Source: Amycolatopsis rubida
Lineage (GTDB): Bacteria; Actinomycetota; Actinomycetes; Mycobacteriales; Pseudonocardiaceae
Direction of reading: 5' to 3'
Length of the DNA: 64,000 bases
NCBI RefSeq assembly: GCF_900115345.1
Contig: NZ_FOWC01000012.1
Location: 1-64,000, forward strand
Position 1 is the first letter of the stretch; each line of letters opens with the position of its first letter. The notes under the pieces were generated by a model, which saw nothing but the letters and a program-made list of their open reading frames with translations, was not told the DNA's origin and ran no database searches. This document shows, one piece after another, positions 19,097 through 26,088 of this stretch. A program made the position numbers and the translations under genes.

Positions 19097-19115
19097 TGGC
19101 GGCTAGCGTGAGCCC

Positions 19116-19694
19116 ATGACCACGTTCGACCTCGACCGGCAGTCCCTGCTCGTCCTCGACCCGATCGTCTCGAAGATCACCGCGGCGGATCTCGGCCGGC
19201 CCACGCCGTGCGCTGGCTGGACGCTCGCTGACCTGCTCCGCCACCAAGTCAGCGAAAACCACGCCTTCGCCGAAGCCGCGCGCAACGGCTCCGCGAAGGA
19301 CTGGGACAGCGGTCAGCTCGGCGAAGACCCGTACGCCGCGTACGCAGCTTCGGTGACCGACTACCTCGCTGCGTACGGCGAAGCCGACGTCGCGGAACGC
19401 CAGATCGCCGTCAACGCCTTCGGCACCTTCCCAGGCACAGTCGCGATCACGATGCACCTCGTCGACACCGTCGCGCACGGCTGGGATCTGGCCAAGACTC
19501 TCGACGTCGCGTACGACCCGGTGCCGGACGCAGTGCACGCCGCCCTGCAATTCGCGCTCATGATCCCGACCGACCCGAAGGAACGCGTCGAACGAGGGAC
19601 CTTCGCGCCTGTGGTGCCCATCGGCACCGACGAAAGCGAACTGGACCAGTTCCTCGGCCGGCTGGGCCGCGACCCGCAGTGGCGCGTCAGCTGA
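19116..19694 (+). CDS. TIGR03086/MDMPI-N family DinB-like protein
   Basis: The product is 192 aa and resembles the actinobacterial TIGR03086 family (PTPCAGWTLADLLRHQVSENHAF), a four-helix DinB-like bundle related to the N-terminal domain of mycothiol-dependent maleylpyruvate isomerase. Potential metal-binding histidines are in LRHQVSENH and in MHLVDTVAHGWDLA. Members are thought to be mycothiol-dependent enzymes, but few have known substrates. It is transcribed divergently from the MocR regulator and is its likely target. The 3' end overlaps the convergent metallopeptidase gene by 8 bp. Confidence 0.82.
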   Translation: MTTFDLDRQSLLVLDPIVSKITAADLGRPTPCAGWTLADLLRHQVSENHAFAEAARNGSAKDWDSGQLGEDPYAAYAASVTDYLAAYGEADVAERQIAVNAFGTFPGTVAITMHLVDTVAHGWDLAKTLDVAYDPVPDAVHAALQFALMIPTDPKERVERGTFAPVVPIGTDESELDQFLGRLGRDPQWRVS

Positions 19695-20583
19695 CCTTGT
19701 CCGCCGGGGCCGACCAGGTGTCGCAGGCGGCCGGGCCGGCTCCGGTGTAACCGGCCTTCGCCCAGGCCAGCTGGTTCGCGCGGGTGCCGTGGTCGCCGCT
19801 GTCGTCAGCACGGCCGTAGTCGGCGACGGCGGCGTTCGCGGTGGCCCGGCTGATCGACCCGCGGTCCGCCGCGGCATCGAGGAACAGCGCGCCGAAACAG
19901 TTCGCCTGAAGCTCGATCCGGCGCACGACCGCCTTGTCCGCGTCGCTGCTCGGCTCCGGCGAACCCATCTCCGTGCTCGCCGCGTCGAGGATGCCGCTCT
20001 CGCGCTGTACGTGGTGGCCGTACTCGTGCGCGAGCGTCGCCAGATGGCGGGCTCGGCTCAGCCCGGCATCCGACAGCATCCACTCGGTCGGCGCGTAGAT
20101 CGTCGCGTCGCCGCCGCAGTAGTACGCGACCGCTTCGTCCCGGGACGGCGCGTTGCCGCACGCGCTCGTCTTCGGCAGCGTGACCGACACCTTGACCGGC
20201 AGGTTCGGCTCGTCCGCTTTGTCCAGCGCGGGCTGCCACGCCTGCTTCAGACAGCCCACGAGCGCGGTGTAGAAGGTCTTGAGCTGCTGCGCGTCCCGGC
20301 TCAGGTCCGGCAGGTCGCACGACACGGGACCGAGCGCGACCCCGTCGGCCAGCAGTGGGTTGCCGCTGAGCTTGCGCACCGGTTTGGCGTCCTGGCGGTC
20401 CGGCATCGCGTCGGCGTCCGGGGCCGCGATCGCGTGCCCGGACACCTCGTGCGGCACCACGGCCATGAGCGCGAGCGTGCCCGCGACAATGGCCACCGCG
20501 GCGGCCGCGCCCAGCGCTTTGCCCGGCCTGCGGCTCGGCGGCGGTGCTGGAGGAGGCCAGGAGCCTCCGGCGTAATACGTCAT
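19687..20583 (-). CDS. Membrane-anchored neutral zinc metallopeptidase (YpfJ family)
   Basis: The product is 298 aa. A Pro-rich N-terminus is followed by one membrane segment (about 23-45) and an extracytoplasmic zinc peptidase domain with the HEYGH motif at residues 186-190 and a downstream RIELQANCFGALF segment that supplies the third ligand. The family (PF04228) is conserved in bacteria but its substrates are unknown. The ATG at 20583 follows a GGGAGGGGGAGGA tract. It is divergent from the prolyl oligopeptidase gene. Confidence 0.87.
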   Translation of the reverse strand: MTYYAGGSWPPPAPPPSRRPGKALGAAAAVAIVAGTLALMAVVPHEVSGHAIAAPDADAMPDRQDAKPVRKLSGNPLLADGVALGPVSCDLPDLSRDAQQLKTFYTALVGCLKQAWQPALDKADEPNLPVKVSVTLPKTSACGNAPSRDEAVAYYCGGDATIYAPTEWMLSDAGLSRARHLATLAHEYGHHVQRESGILDAASTEMGSPEPSSDADKAVVRRIELQANCFGALFLDAAADRGSISRATANAAVADYGRADDSGDHGTRANQLAWAKAGYTGAGPAACDTWSAPADKVS

Positions 20584-20690
20584 TCCTCCCCCTCCCGGCC
20601 AGCATACGGAGACCGCGCTCGGCCCCGGATCACGAAACGGGAACGCCGGGATCCTGGCCGGATCCGCGACCGGCAGCGAGACTGGACCCT

Positions 20691-22700
20691 ATGACTGTCG
20701 AAGATCCGTACCTGTGGCTTGAAGACGTGACGGGCGACGAGGCGCTCGAATGGGTCCGTTCGCGCAACGCGGAGACGCTCGACGTGCTCACCGCGAGCGA
20801 GAGGTTCGGGCAGCTGCGGGACTCGATCCGCGAGGTGCTCGACGCGGGCGGCCGGATCCCGTACGTCGTGCGCCGGGGGACCCACTACTACAACTTCTGG
20901 CAGGACGCCGACCACCCGCGCGGGCTGTGGCGGCGCACCACGCTGGAGCAGTACCGCACCGCCGAACCGGACTGGGAGATCCTGCTCGACGTCGACGCGC
21001 TCGCCGCGGCCGAGGACGAGAACTGGGTCTGGAAGGGCGCCGCGGTGCTGCGTCCCGGGCACCGGCTCGGGCTGGTGCAGCTGTCGCGGGGCGGCGCGGA
21101 CGCGACCGTCGTCCGCGAGTTCGACCTCGACGCGCACGAGTTCGTGGAGGACGGTTACACGCTGCCCGAGGCGAAGCACCGGATCGGGTGGATCGACGCC
21201 GACCGGGTGTACCTCGGAACGGATTTCGGTCCGGGTTCGCTCACCACGTCCGGCTATCCGCGGCTGGTGAAGGAATGGCGGCGCGGCACCCCGCTCGAGG
21301 ACGCGGTTCTCGTCGCCGAGGGCAAGCCGGACGACGTCGCGATGATGGCGTATCACGACCCGACCGAGGGCTTCGAACGCGATTTCGTGCGCCGGGCGAT
21401 CGATTTCTACCGCACCGAGAACTTCGAGCGGACCCCGTCCGGACTGACCAAACTGGACCTGCCCGAGGACGTCGAGGTGTCCACGCACCGCGAATGGCTG
21501 CTCGTGCACCCGCGCAGCGCGTGGGCCGTCGGCGGCGCCGAACACCCGGCGGGCACGCTGCTCGCGATCCGGTACGACGCGTTCAAGTCCGGCGACCGCG
21601 AGTTCACCGCGCTGTTCACCCCGGACGCGCACACCTCGCTGGACTACTACACGTGGACCCGCAACCACCTCCTGCTCGCGACGCTGCACGACGTCAAGTC
21701 GGAGCTGCGCGTGCTGACGCCCGGTCCGGACGGCTGGGCCGAGGCGGAACTGGGCGGCGCGCCGGAATTCGGCAGCGCGCAGATCGTCGACACCGAACCG
21801 GACGTCGACGACGAGTACCTGGTGGATTCCTCCAGCTACCTCCAGCCGTCCACGCTCACCCGCGGCGTCGTCGGCGGCGACGTCGAGGTGCTGAAACAGG
21901 CTCCGGCGTTCTTCGACGCGGCCGGGATCGAGGTCAGCCAGTACTTCGCGACCTCGGACGACGGAACGAAGATCCCGTACTTCGTGGTCCGCCCGCCCGG
22001 CGCGGAAAACGGCCCGACACTGCTGTACGGGTACGGCGGTTTCGAGGTTTCGCTGACCCCGTCGTACGGCGGGGTCGTCGGCCGGTCCTGGCTGTCGCGC
22101 GGCGGCACGTACGTGGTCGCGAACATCCGCGGCGGCGGCGAATACGGCCCGGACTGGCACATGCAGGCGGTGAAAGAGAACCGGTACAAGGCGTTCCAGG
22201 ACTTCGCCGCGATCGCGCGCGATCTCGTCGCGCGGGGCATCACGACGAAGGAACGGCTCGGCATCCAGGGCGGCAGCAACGGCGGGCTGCTGATGGGCGT
22301 GATGCTCACCCGCTACCCGGAGCTGTTCGGCGCGATCGTGTGCCAGGTGCCGCTGCTCGACCTGAAGCGCTACCACCTGCTGCTGGCCGGTGCGTCGTGG
22401 ATGGCCGAATGGGGCGACCCGGACGTCCCGGAGGAGTGGGAGTACATCTCGAAATACTCGCCGTACCAGAACGTTTCCCCGGGCGGCGAGTATCCGCCGA
22501 TCCTCTTCGTCACTTCCACCCGCGACGACCGCGTGCACCCCGGGCACGCGCGCAAGATGTTCGCGCGGATGCGTGAACAGGGCCACGACGTGGAGTACTT
22601 CGAGAACATCGAAGGCGGCCACGGCGCGGCGGCAGACAACGAACAACTCGCGTTCCGCTCAGCGGTCGCGTACGAATTCCTCTGGTCGAAGCTTTCCTAG
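20691..22700 (+). CDS. Prolyl oligopeptidase family serine peptidase (S9A)
   Basis: The product is 669 aa. An N-terminal seven-bladed beta-propeller (about 65-400) gates a C-terminal alpha/beta-hydrolase domain. The nucleophile is Ser529 in GGSNGGLLMG, the acid lies in TSTRDDRVHPGHA, and the histidine is in NIEGGHGAAADN. It cleaves short Pro-containing peptides. There is no signal peptide, so it is cytoplasmic. The start MTVEDPYLWLEDVTG at 20691 is the canonical S9A opening. The last four bases overlap the convergent gene at 22697. Confidence 0.93.
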   Translation: MTVEDPYLWLEDVTGDEALEWVRSRNAETLDVLTASERFGQLRDSIREVLDAGGRIPYVVRRGTHYYNFWQDADHPRGLWRRTTLEQYRTAEPDWEILLDVDALAAAEDENWVWKGAAVLRPGHRLGLVQLSRGGADATVVREFDLDAHEFVEDGYTLPEAKHRIGWIDADRVYLGTDFGPGSLTTSGYPRLVKEWRRGTPLEDAVLVAEGKPDDVAMMAYHDPTEGFERDFVRRAIDFYRTENFERTPSGLTKLDLPEDVEVSTHREWLLVHPRSAWAVGGAEHPAGTLLAIRYDAFKSGDREFTALFTPDAHTSLDYYTWTRNHLLLATLHDVKSELRVLTPGPDGWAEAELGGAPEFGSAQIVDTEPDVDDEYLVDSSSYLQPSTLTRGVVGGDVEVLKQAPAFFDAAGIEVSQYFATSDDGTKIPYFVVRPPGAENGPTLLYGYGGFEVSLTPSYGGVVGRSWLSRGGTYVVANIRGGGEYGPDWHMQAVKENRYKAFQDFAAIARDLVARGITTKERLGIQGGSNGGLLMGVMLTRYPELFGAIVCQVPLLDLKRYHLLLAGASWMAEWGDPDVPEEWEYISKYSPYQNVSPGGEYPPILFVTSTRDDRVHPGHARKMFARMREQGHDVEYFENIEGGHGAAADNEQLAFRSAVAYEFLWSKLS

Positions 22701-23278
22701 AGCAGTCCTCGGGGCCGCGCCCGCACGCGCGGCCCCGGGCGGATCGACGGTCCTCTGCGGACCTGCTCAAGCGCTCGTTCGAACCGCGCCCAGGCGTCGG
22801 TGACGAACGCCAGCCACGGCACGCCGAGCCGCCGCAACGCGCGCCCGTGGCCGGCTAGCACGCCGCCGGTTTCGAGTATCGCTTTGGCTCGCCATCTCGC
22901 GCTCGCTGCGATTCTTTGCCGCCGCAGCCGGTCCACGTGACAGCTGAGCCGCCGCTCCGCCCCGGCGAACACCCGGGCGGCGACCTCCACGGTGACCGGG
23001 TCGCGGGCGCCGTCCCGCAGCGCGCGGTAGTAGCCGAGCGCGAGGACGTCGGAGATAAGCTGGCTCATCACGTCGCTTTTCCCTGGCTGGCTCGCGGTTT
23101 CGAGCAGCCGGGCGAGCAGCCGCCGGTCTTCCGCTTCGTCCGGCGGGTGCTGGAACCGCCGGACACTGCGCGCCACCACCGGATCCAGCGGCGCCCCGCT
23201 CCCCCACGCCGGCTGCGGCCGGACCTTCCGCCGCCGCGCTTCCGCCTCGAACACCGCACTCCAGTCCACGGCGGCCAT
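22697..23278 (-). CDS. Hypothetical Arg-rich protein
   Basis: The product is 193 aa if the ATG at 23278 is used (MAAVDWSAVFEAEARRRKV). I do not recognise a family. It is basic and helical in appearance, with LLARLLETASQPGKSDVMSQLISDVLALGYYRAL as the most structured part and an Arg/Pro-rich C-terminus. There is no signal peptide or membrane segment. A weak ribosome-binding site (GGGCGG) precedes the start. The reading frame is open another 85 codons upstream, but that stretch looks non-coding. It converges with prolyl oligopeptidase (4-bp overlap). Confidence 0.55.
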   Translation of the reverse strand: MAAVDWSAVFEAEARRRKVRPQPAWGSGAPLDPVVARSVRRFQHPPDEAEDRRLLARLLETASQPGKSDVMSQLISDVLALGYYRALRDGARDPVTVEVAARVFAGAERRLSCHVDRLRRQRIAASARWRAKAILETGGVLAGHGRALRRLGVPWLAFVTDAWARFERALEQVRRGPSIRPGPRVRARPRGLL

Positions 23279-23539
23279 GCTGCCGCCCGGATGTGCCGGT
23301 GTCGCGGGGAGGATGTGGAGATTCGGTGGAGCTCTGCCGGAGAAGCGGCCCAGGTGTCTCCGCGGTTCACCCGGATCCAGTCGGCGTAAGCCGGAACGCC
23401 GCTGTACGGCCCCGGTCCGCCCGCACGGTCCCCGGTCAGCTCCCAGCGCCAACCTGGTCCACACCGGATCTTCGGACCGCCGGAGGCATCTGCTTCGTGC
23501 CGAGGGCCTCACCGCGCGAGAGAGGGACCGCATCGCCGC

Positions 23540-23568
23540 TTGTCTCTGTACCTACTAGTATGTACGGT
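23540..23568 (+). promoter_or_regulatory. Promoter of the TetR-DUF4865-tautomerase operon with embedded TetR operator
   Basis: GTACCTACTAGTATGTAC (23548-23565) is an 18-bp palindrome with 8 of 9 pairs matched. It lies between a -35-like TTGTCT (23540-23545) and a -10-like TACGGT (23563-23568), spaced 17 bp. A TetR dimer bound here would block the promoter. The predicted transcription start is about the ATG at 23575, implying a leaderless mRNA. The promoter assignment is inferred; the palindrome is seen. Confidence 0.7.
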
Positions 23569-23574
23569 GGGTTC

Positions 23575-24132
23575 ATGTCCACCAGAGACCAGCTCGTCGC
23601 GAGCACTCAGGACCTGCTGTGGGAGCGGGGGTACATCGGCACCAGCCCGAAGGCGATCCAGCAGCGCGCCGGGGCCGGGCAGGGCAGCATGTACCACCAC
23701 TTCACCGGCAAGGCCGACCTTGCGCTCGCCGCGATCCGGCAGAACGCCGACGATCTGCGCGCTTCCGCCGGAGCCGCGTTCGCCCAGGGCACGACGGCGG
23801 TCGAACGCGTTTCGGCTTACCTGTTGCGCGAGCGCGACGTCCTGCGCGGCTGCCCGGTCGGACGGCTGGCGCTGGATCCCGAGATCGTCGCGAACCCGGA
23901 ATTGCGCGCGCCACTGGAGGAAACGTTCGACTGGCTGCGCGGCCGTCTCGCCGGAGTGCTTGCCGAGGGCATCGCGAACGGGGAGCTGGCGAGTGATCTC
24001 GACGCGGAGGCAACGGCAACCACACTGGTCGCGGTGCTGCAAGGCGGATACGTCCTCGCCCGGTCGTCCGGGACGGCCGAGCCGTTCGACCAAGCGATCC
24101 GCGGCGCGCTCGCGCTCCTCGGCCGACGGTGA
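23575..24132 (+). CDS. TetR family repressor
   Basis: The product is 185 aa. An N-terminal helix-turn-helix (residues 5-50; IGTSPKAIQQRAGAGQGSMY then HHFTGKADL) is followed by an all-helical ligand-binding domain of the YxaF/LmrA-like type (CPVGRLALDPEIVANPELR). It is the first gene of a three-gene operon: its stop overlaps the DUF4865 start, and the tautomerase gene follows closely. The near-palindrome just upstream suggests autorepression of the whole operon. The inducer is unknown; a reactive carbonyl or aromatic compound would fit the tautomerase. Confidence 0.9.
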   Translation: MSTRDQLVASTQDLLWERGYIGTSPKAIQQRAGAGQGSMYHHFTGKADLALAAIRQNADDLRASAGAAFAQGTTAVERVSAYLLRERDVLRGCPVGRLALDPEIVANPELRAPLEETFDWLRGRLAGVLAEGIANGELASDLDAEATATTLVAVLQGGYVLARSSGTAEPFDQAIRGALALLGRR

Positions 24133-24659
24133 TGTCGATGTATGCCATGCAGTACGAGATCGACCTGCCCGCCGGGTACGACATCGCACACCGGGTCGCG
24201 ACCCGAGGCCACCGGACCGACGCGTTCCCCGGGTTGGGACTCAAGGCATATCTGGCGCGCGACAACCAGTACGCGCCGTTCTACCTCTGGGCCGACACCG
24301 CCGGAATGAGCCGGTTCCTGTGGGGCGGCGGCGGATTCGACGGCATAGTCCAGGATTTCGGCCGGCCGCCGGTGCGCCATTGGACCGGCGCGCGCTGCCT
24401 GCCCGGCCCATCGCGAGCGGCTGCCCCGGCGTTCGCGACCAAACGCGCAGGGCAGTTTTCGGAAAGCATCGACCTAGAACTAGCCGAACTCGCGCAACTG
24501 TCCCAAAACCCGGCTGTGCACACCACCGCGCTGGCCATTGACCCGCAGCGCTGGGAAACCGTGCGCTTCACGCTCTGGACCACCGCCCCGAACGAGGACA
24601 GCGACGTCCAGTACCGGGTGCTTCACCTGTCCCGCCCCAACATCGACCAGTTGAGCTGA
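24132..24659 (+). CDS. DUF4865 family protein
   Basis: The product is about 175 aa and belongs by appearance to DUF4865 (MYAMQYEIDLPAGYDIAHRV and FPGLGLKAYLARDN). Residues 55-80 (FYLWADTAGMSRFLWGGGGF) are the strongest block. The family has no known activity; the fold may be related to ferredoxin-like monooxygenases, but this is a guess. ATG codons at 24132, 24138 and 24147 and a GTG at 24129 are possible starts; I used 24132, which overlaps the tetR stop as TGATG. The tautomerase gene starts 10 bp after the stop. Confidence 0.8.
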   Translation: MSMYAMQYEIDLPAGYDIAHRVATRGHRTDAFPGLGLKAYLARDNQYAPFYLWADTAGMSRFLWGGGGFDGIVQDFGRPPVRHWTGARCLPGPSRAAAPAFATKRAGQFSESIDLELAELAQLSQNPAVHTTALAIDPQRWETVRFTLWTTAPNEDSDVQYRVLHLSRPNIDQLS

Positions 24660-24669
24660 GAGGTCTCCC

Positions 24670-25062
24670 ATGCCGCTCGTCCGCATCGACGTGCTCTCCG
24701 AACCCAACGCCGACCGCCTCCCCGCCATCGGCGACGCCGTGCACCAGGCGATGACCGAAACCATCGACGTCCCCGTCGACGACCGGTTCCAGATCATGAG
24801 CAGCCACGCCGCCGGCCGATTGCGTTACGACCCAGGCTATTTCGGCGTCCAGCGCGACGACGGCATCGTGTACATCGCCATCACGATGCGCGCCGGTCGC
24901 ACCGATGAGCAGAAAACCGCGTTGTACCGGCGAGCGACCGAACTCATCGCCGAAGCGGCCGGGATCGAACCGCGGAACGTGTTCTTCAGCCTGACCGAAA
25001 ACCACGAGGCGGACTGGTCGTTCGGCGAGGGCGTCGCGCACATGCTGCCGTCGAAACCGTGA
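24670..25062 (+). CDS. Tautomerase family protein (MIF/4-OT superfamily)
   Basis: The product is 130 aa. It starts MPLVRIDVLSE, so Pro2 becomes the N-terminal catalytic proline of tautomerases once Met is removed. The length fits the fused-repeat MIF-like (Tautomerase_2) group. Conserved blocks are FQIMSSHAAGRLRYDPGYFG and IEPRNVFFSLTENHEADWSF. Such enzymes catalyse keto-enol tautomerisation, decarboxylation or dehalogenation of small carbonyl acids. It is the third gene of the TetR-DUF4865 operon, with GAGAGG before the start. It converges with the toxin-like gene (15-bp gap). Confidence 0.88.
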   Translation: MPLVRIDVLSEPNADRLPAIGDAVHQAMTETIDVPVDDRFQIMSSHAAGRLRYDPGYFGVQRDDGIVYIAITMRAGRTDEQKTALYRRATELIAEAAGIEPRNVFFSLTENHEADWSFGEGVAHMLPSKP

Positions 25063-25077
25063 AACTTCGTCGCCTGA

Positions 25078-25506
25078 TCACGCGTCCTCCGCCCAGTAGC
25101 GCTGAACCCTGGCCACGGCCTCGTCCTTGCTCATCCTGGCCACCTCGGCCTCTTCCAGACCGACGCGCGAGAGCAGGAGATACACGAGGTCGGCGGGCAG
25201 GGCCTCGGCCGGCGGCTCGGGCGCCCCGCGATCAGGTTTCACGCCGTCCTGCACACAGGACCAGAACACCGGCTCATCGACCTCAAGCTGGTCACGGAGG
25301 ATGTGCTTCCACAGTCCCAGGCCGTAGCCGCTGCGGTCCACCGGATGCGAGACGCGGGTACGCAGAACCCTGCCGTCGACAAGACCGAGTTCGTAAGTGA
25401 CATGATGCGTTCCCGTGCGCCCGCGCGCGTCGCGCACTCTGCGCCATTCTTCGACCTGGCAGAACTTCTCGTGATCGGTGCGGGTCGGCTGCGGCCAGGA
25501 AGTCAT
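25078..25506 (-). CDS. Toxin-like partner of an actinobacterial toxin-antitoxin pair
   Basis: The product is 142 aa. It resembles the actinobacterial proteins annotated as cytotoxic translational repressors of toxin-antitoxin systems. The conserved core is RDARGRTGTHHVTYELGL, RVSHPVDRSGYGLGLWKHIL and the block FWSCVQDGVKPDRG. The two histidines and Arg/Tyr residues would suit an RNase, but no activity is shown. It overlaps the upstream antitoxin-like gene by ATGA, antitoxin first, which is the usual toxin-antitoxin order. Toxicity has not been tested, so the call is by family and arrangement. Confidence 0.7.
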   Translation of the reverse strand: MTSWPQPTRTDHEKFCQVEEWRRVRDARGRTGTHHVTYELGLVDGRVLRTRVSHPVDRSGYGLGLWKHILRDQLEVDEPVFWSCVQDGVKPDRGAPEPPAEALPADLVYLLLSRVGLEEAEVARMSKDEAVARVQRYWAEDA

Positions 25507-25919
25507 CGCGGGGCACCGACAAGCCAGTCGCGCAATTGCTCGTCATCGCTGAAGCTGATCAGCTGCACCAACCCCCAGTTGTCCCGGTGGTTCGGAGCGT
25601 TCAGCAGGCGCTCCTGCCAGTCCTCCGCGTACTCCCGCAGGGCGTGGACCATTTCGTCGACCGCCTCGTCGAACGACGCTCCGTCCGCGGCCACCGGCAG
25701 CCCCGGGATGAACACCGACCAGCCGCCGGCCTCGGGGACGACCTGAGCGTGCGACGGGACGACCGACGCCAGGACGTGCCGCAGGCGCACGACATCCACC
25801 ACAGCGGTGGTAGCCGAATCGCGCCGAACTGTCGCGACGAGCCCCTTCTCAGCGGCGTCCAGCAAATCCTTCAAATGTGCACGCGCATCGGTGTAGCTGT
25901 CGTAGTGCACAGCAGACAT
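25503..25919 (-). CDS. Antitoxin-like protein (Phd-like N-terminus, HicB-like C-terminus)
   Basis: The product is 138 aa. The N-terminal 50 residues (HYDSYTDARAHLKDLLDAAE) resemble Phd/YefM antitoxins, which bind DNA there. Residues 60-105 (VVPEAGGWSVFIPGLPVAAD then FDEAVDEMVHALREYAEDW) resemble the partial RNase-H fold of HicB antitoxins. It would neutralise the downstream toxin and repress their promoter. The ATG at 25919 has GGGAGG 5 bases upstream, favouring it over a GTG eight codons earlier. A 9-bp iteron array lies 35 bp upstream of the start. Confidence 0.72.
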   Translation of the reverse strand: MSAVHYDSYTDARAHLKDLLDAAEKGLVATVRRDSATTAVVDVVRLRHVLASVVPSHAQVVPEAGGWSVFIPGLPVAADGASFDEAVDEMVHALREYAEDWQERLLNAPNHRDNWGLVQLISFSDDEQLRDWLVGAPR

Positions 25920-25953
25920 GTCAGCCTCCCAGACGGTCCCCACCAGAGTGCCC

Positions 25954-25998
25954 CAAGTACGTCAAGTACGTCAAGTACGTCAAGTACGTCGCGTACGG
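25954..25998. repeat. Four 9-bp iterons plus one degenerate copy upstream of the toxin-antitoxin pair
   Basis: CAAGTACGT is repeated four times without error (25954-25989), followed by a diverged copy (25990-25998). On the minus strand, which is the coding strand of the pair, the junctions create three TTGACG hexamers that resemble -35 elements. The array sits where the promoter should be, so it may hold operators for the antitoxin. One 9-bp period is slightly less than a helical turn. Confidence 0.85.
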
Positions 25999-26018
25999 GG
26001 ATGGTCCCGGCGACAGGC

Positions 26019-26059
26019 AAAAAATCGGGGCTGAGGCAGCACTGCCGCCTCAGCCCCGA
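26019..26059 (-). terminator. Rho-independent terminator of nrdRJ
   Basis: A perfect 13-bp GC-rich stem (26025-26037 paired with 26047-26059) with a 9-base loop is followed on the minus strand by six T residues (26024-26019). It lies 30 bp after the nrdJ stop and is the clearest intrinsic terminator in the window. Confidence 0.93.
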
Positions 26060-26088
26060 CCCGTCGTTCAGCTGTCGAAAAGCGCTCC

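Noticed and set aside
20580..22646. A 688-codon minus-strand frame opposite prolyl oligopeptidase
   Set aside because: Composition is that of a shadow frame, and the plus strand encodes a complete S9A enzyme.
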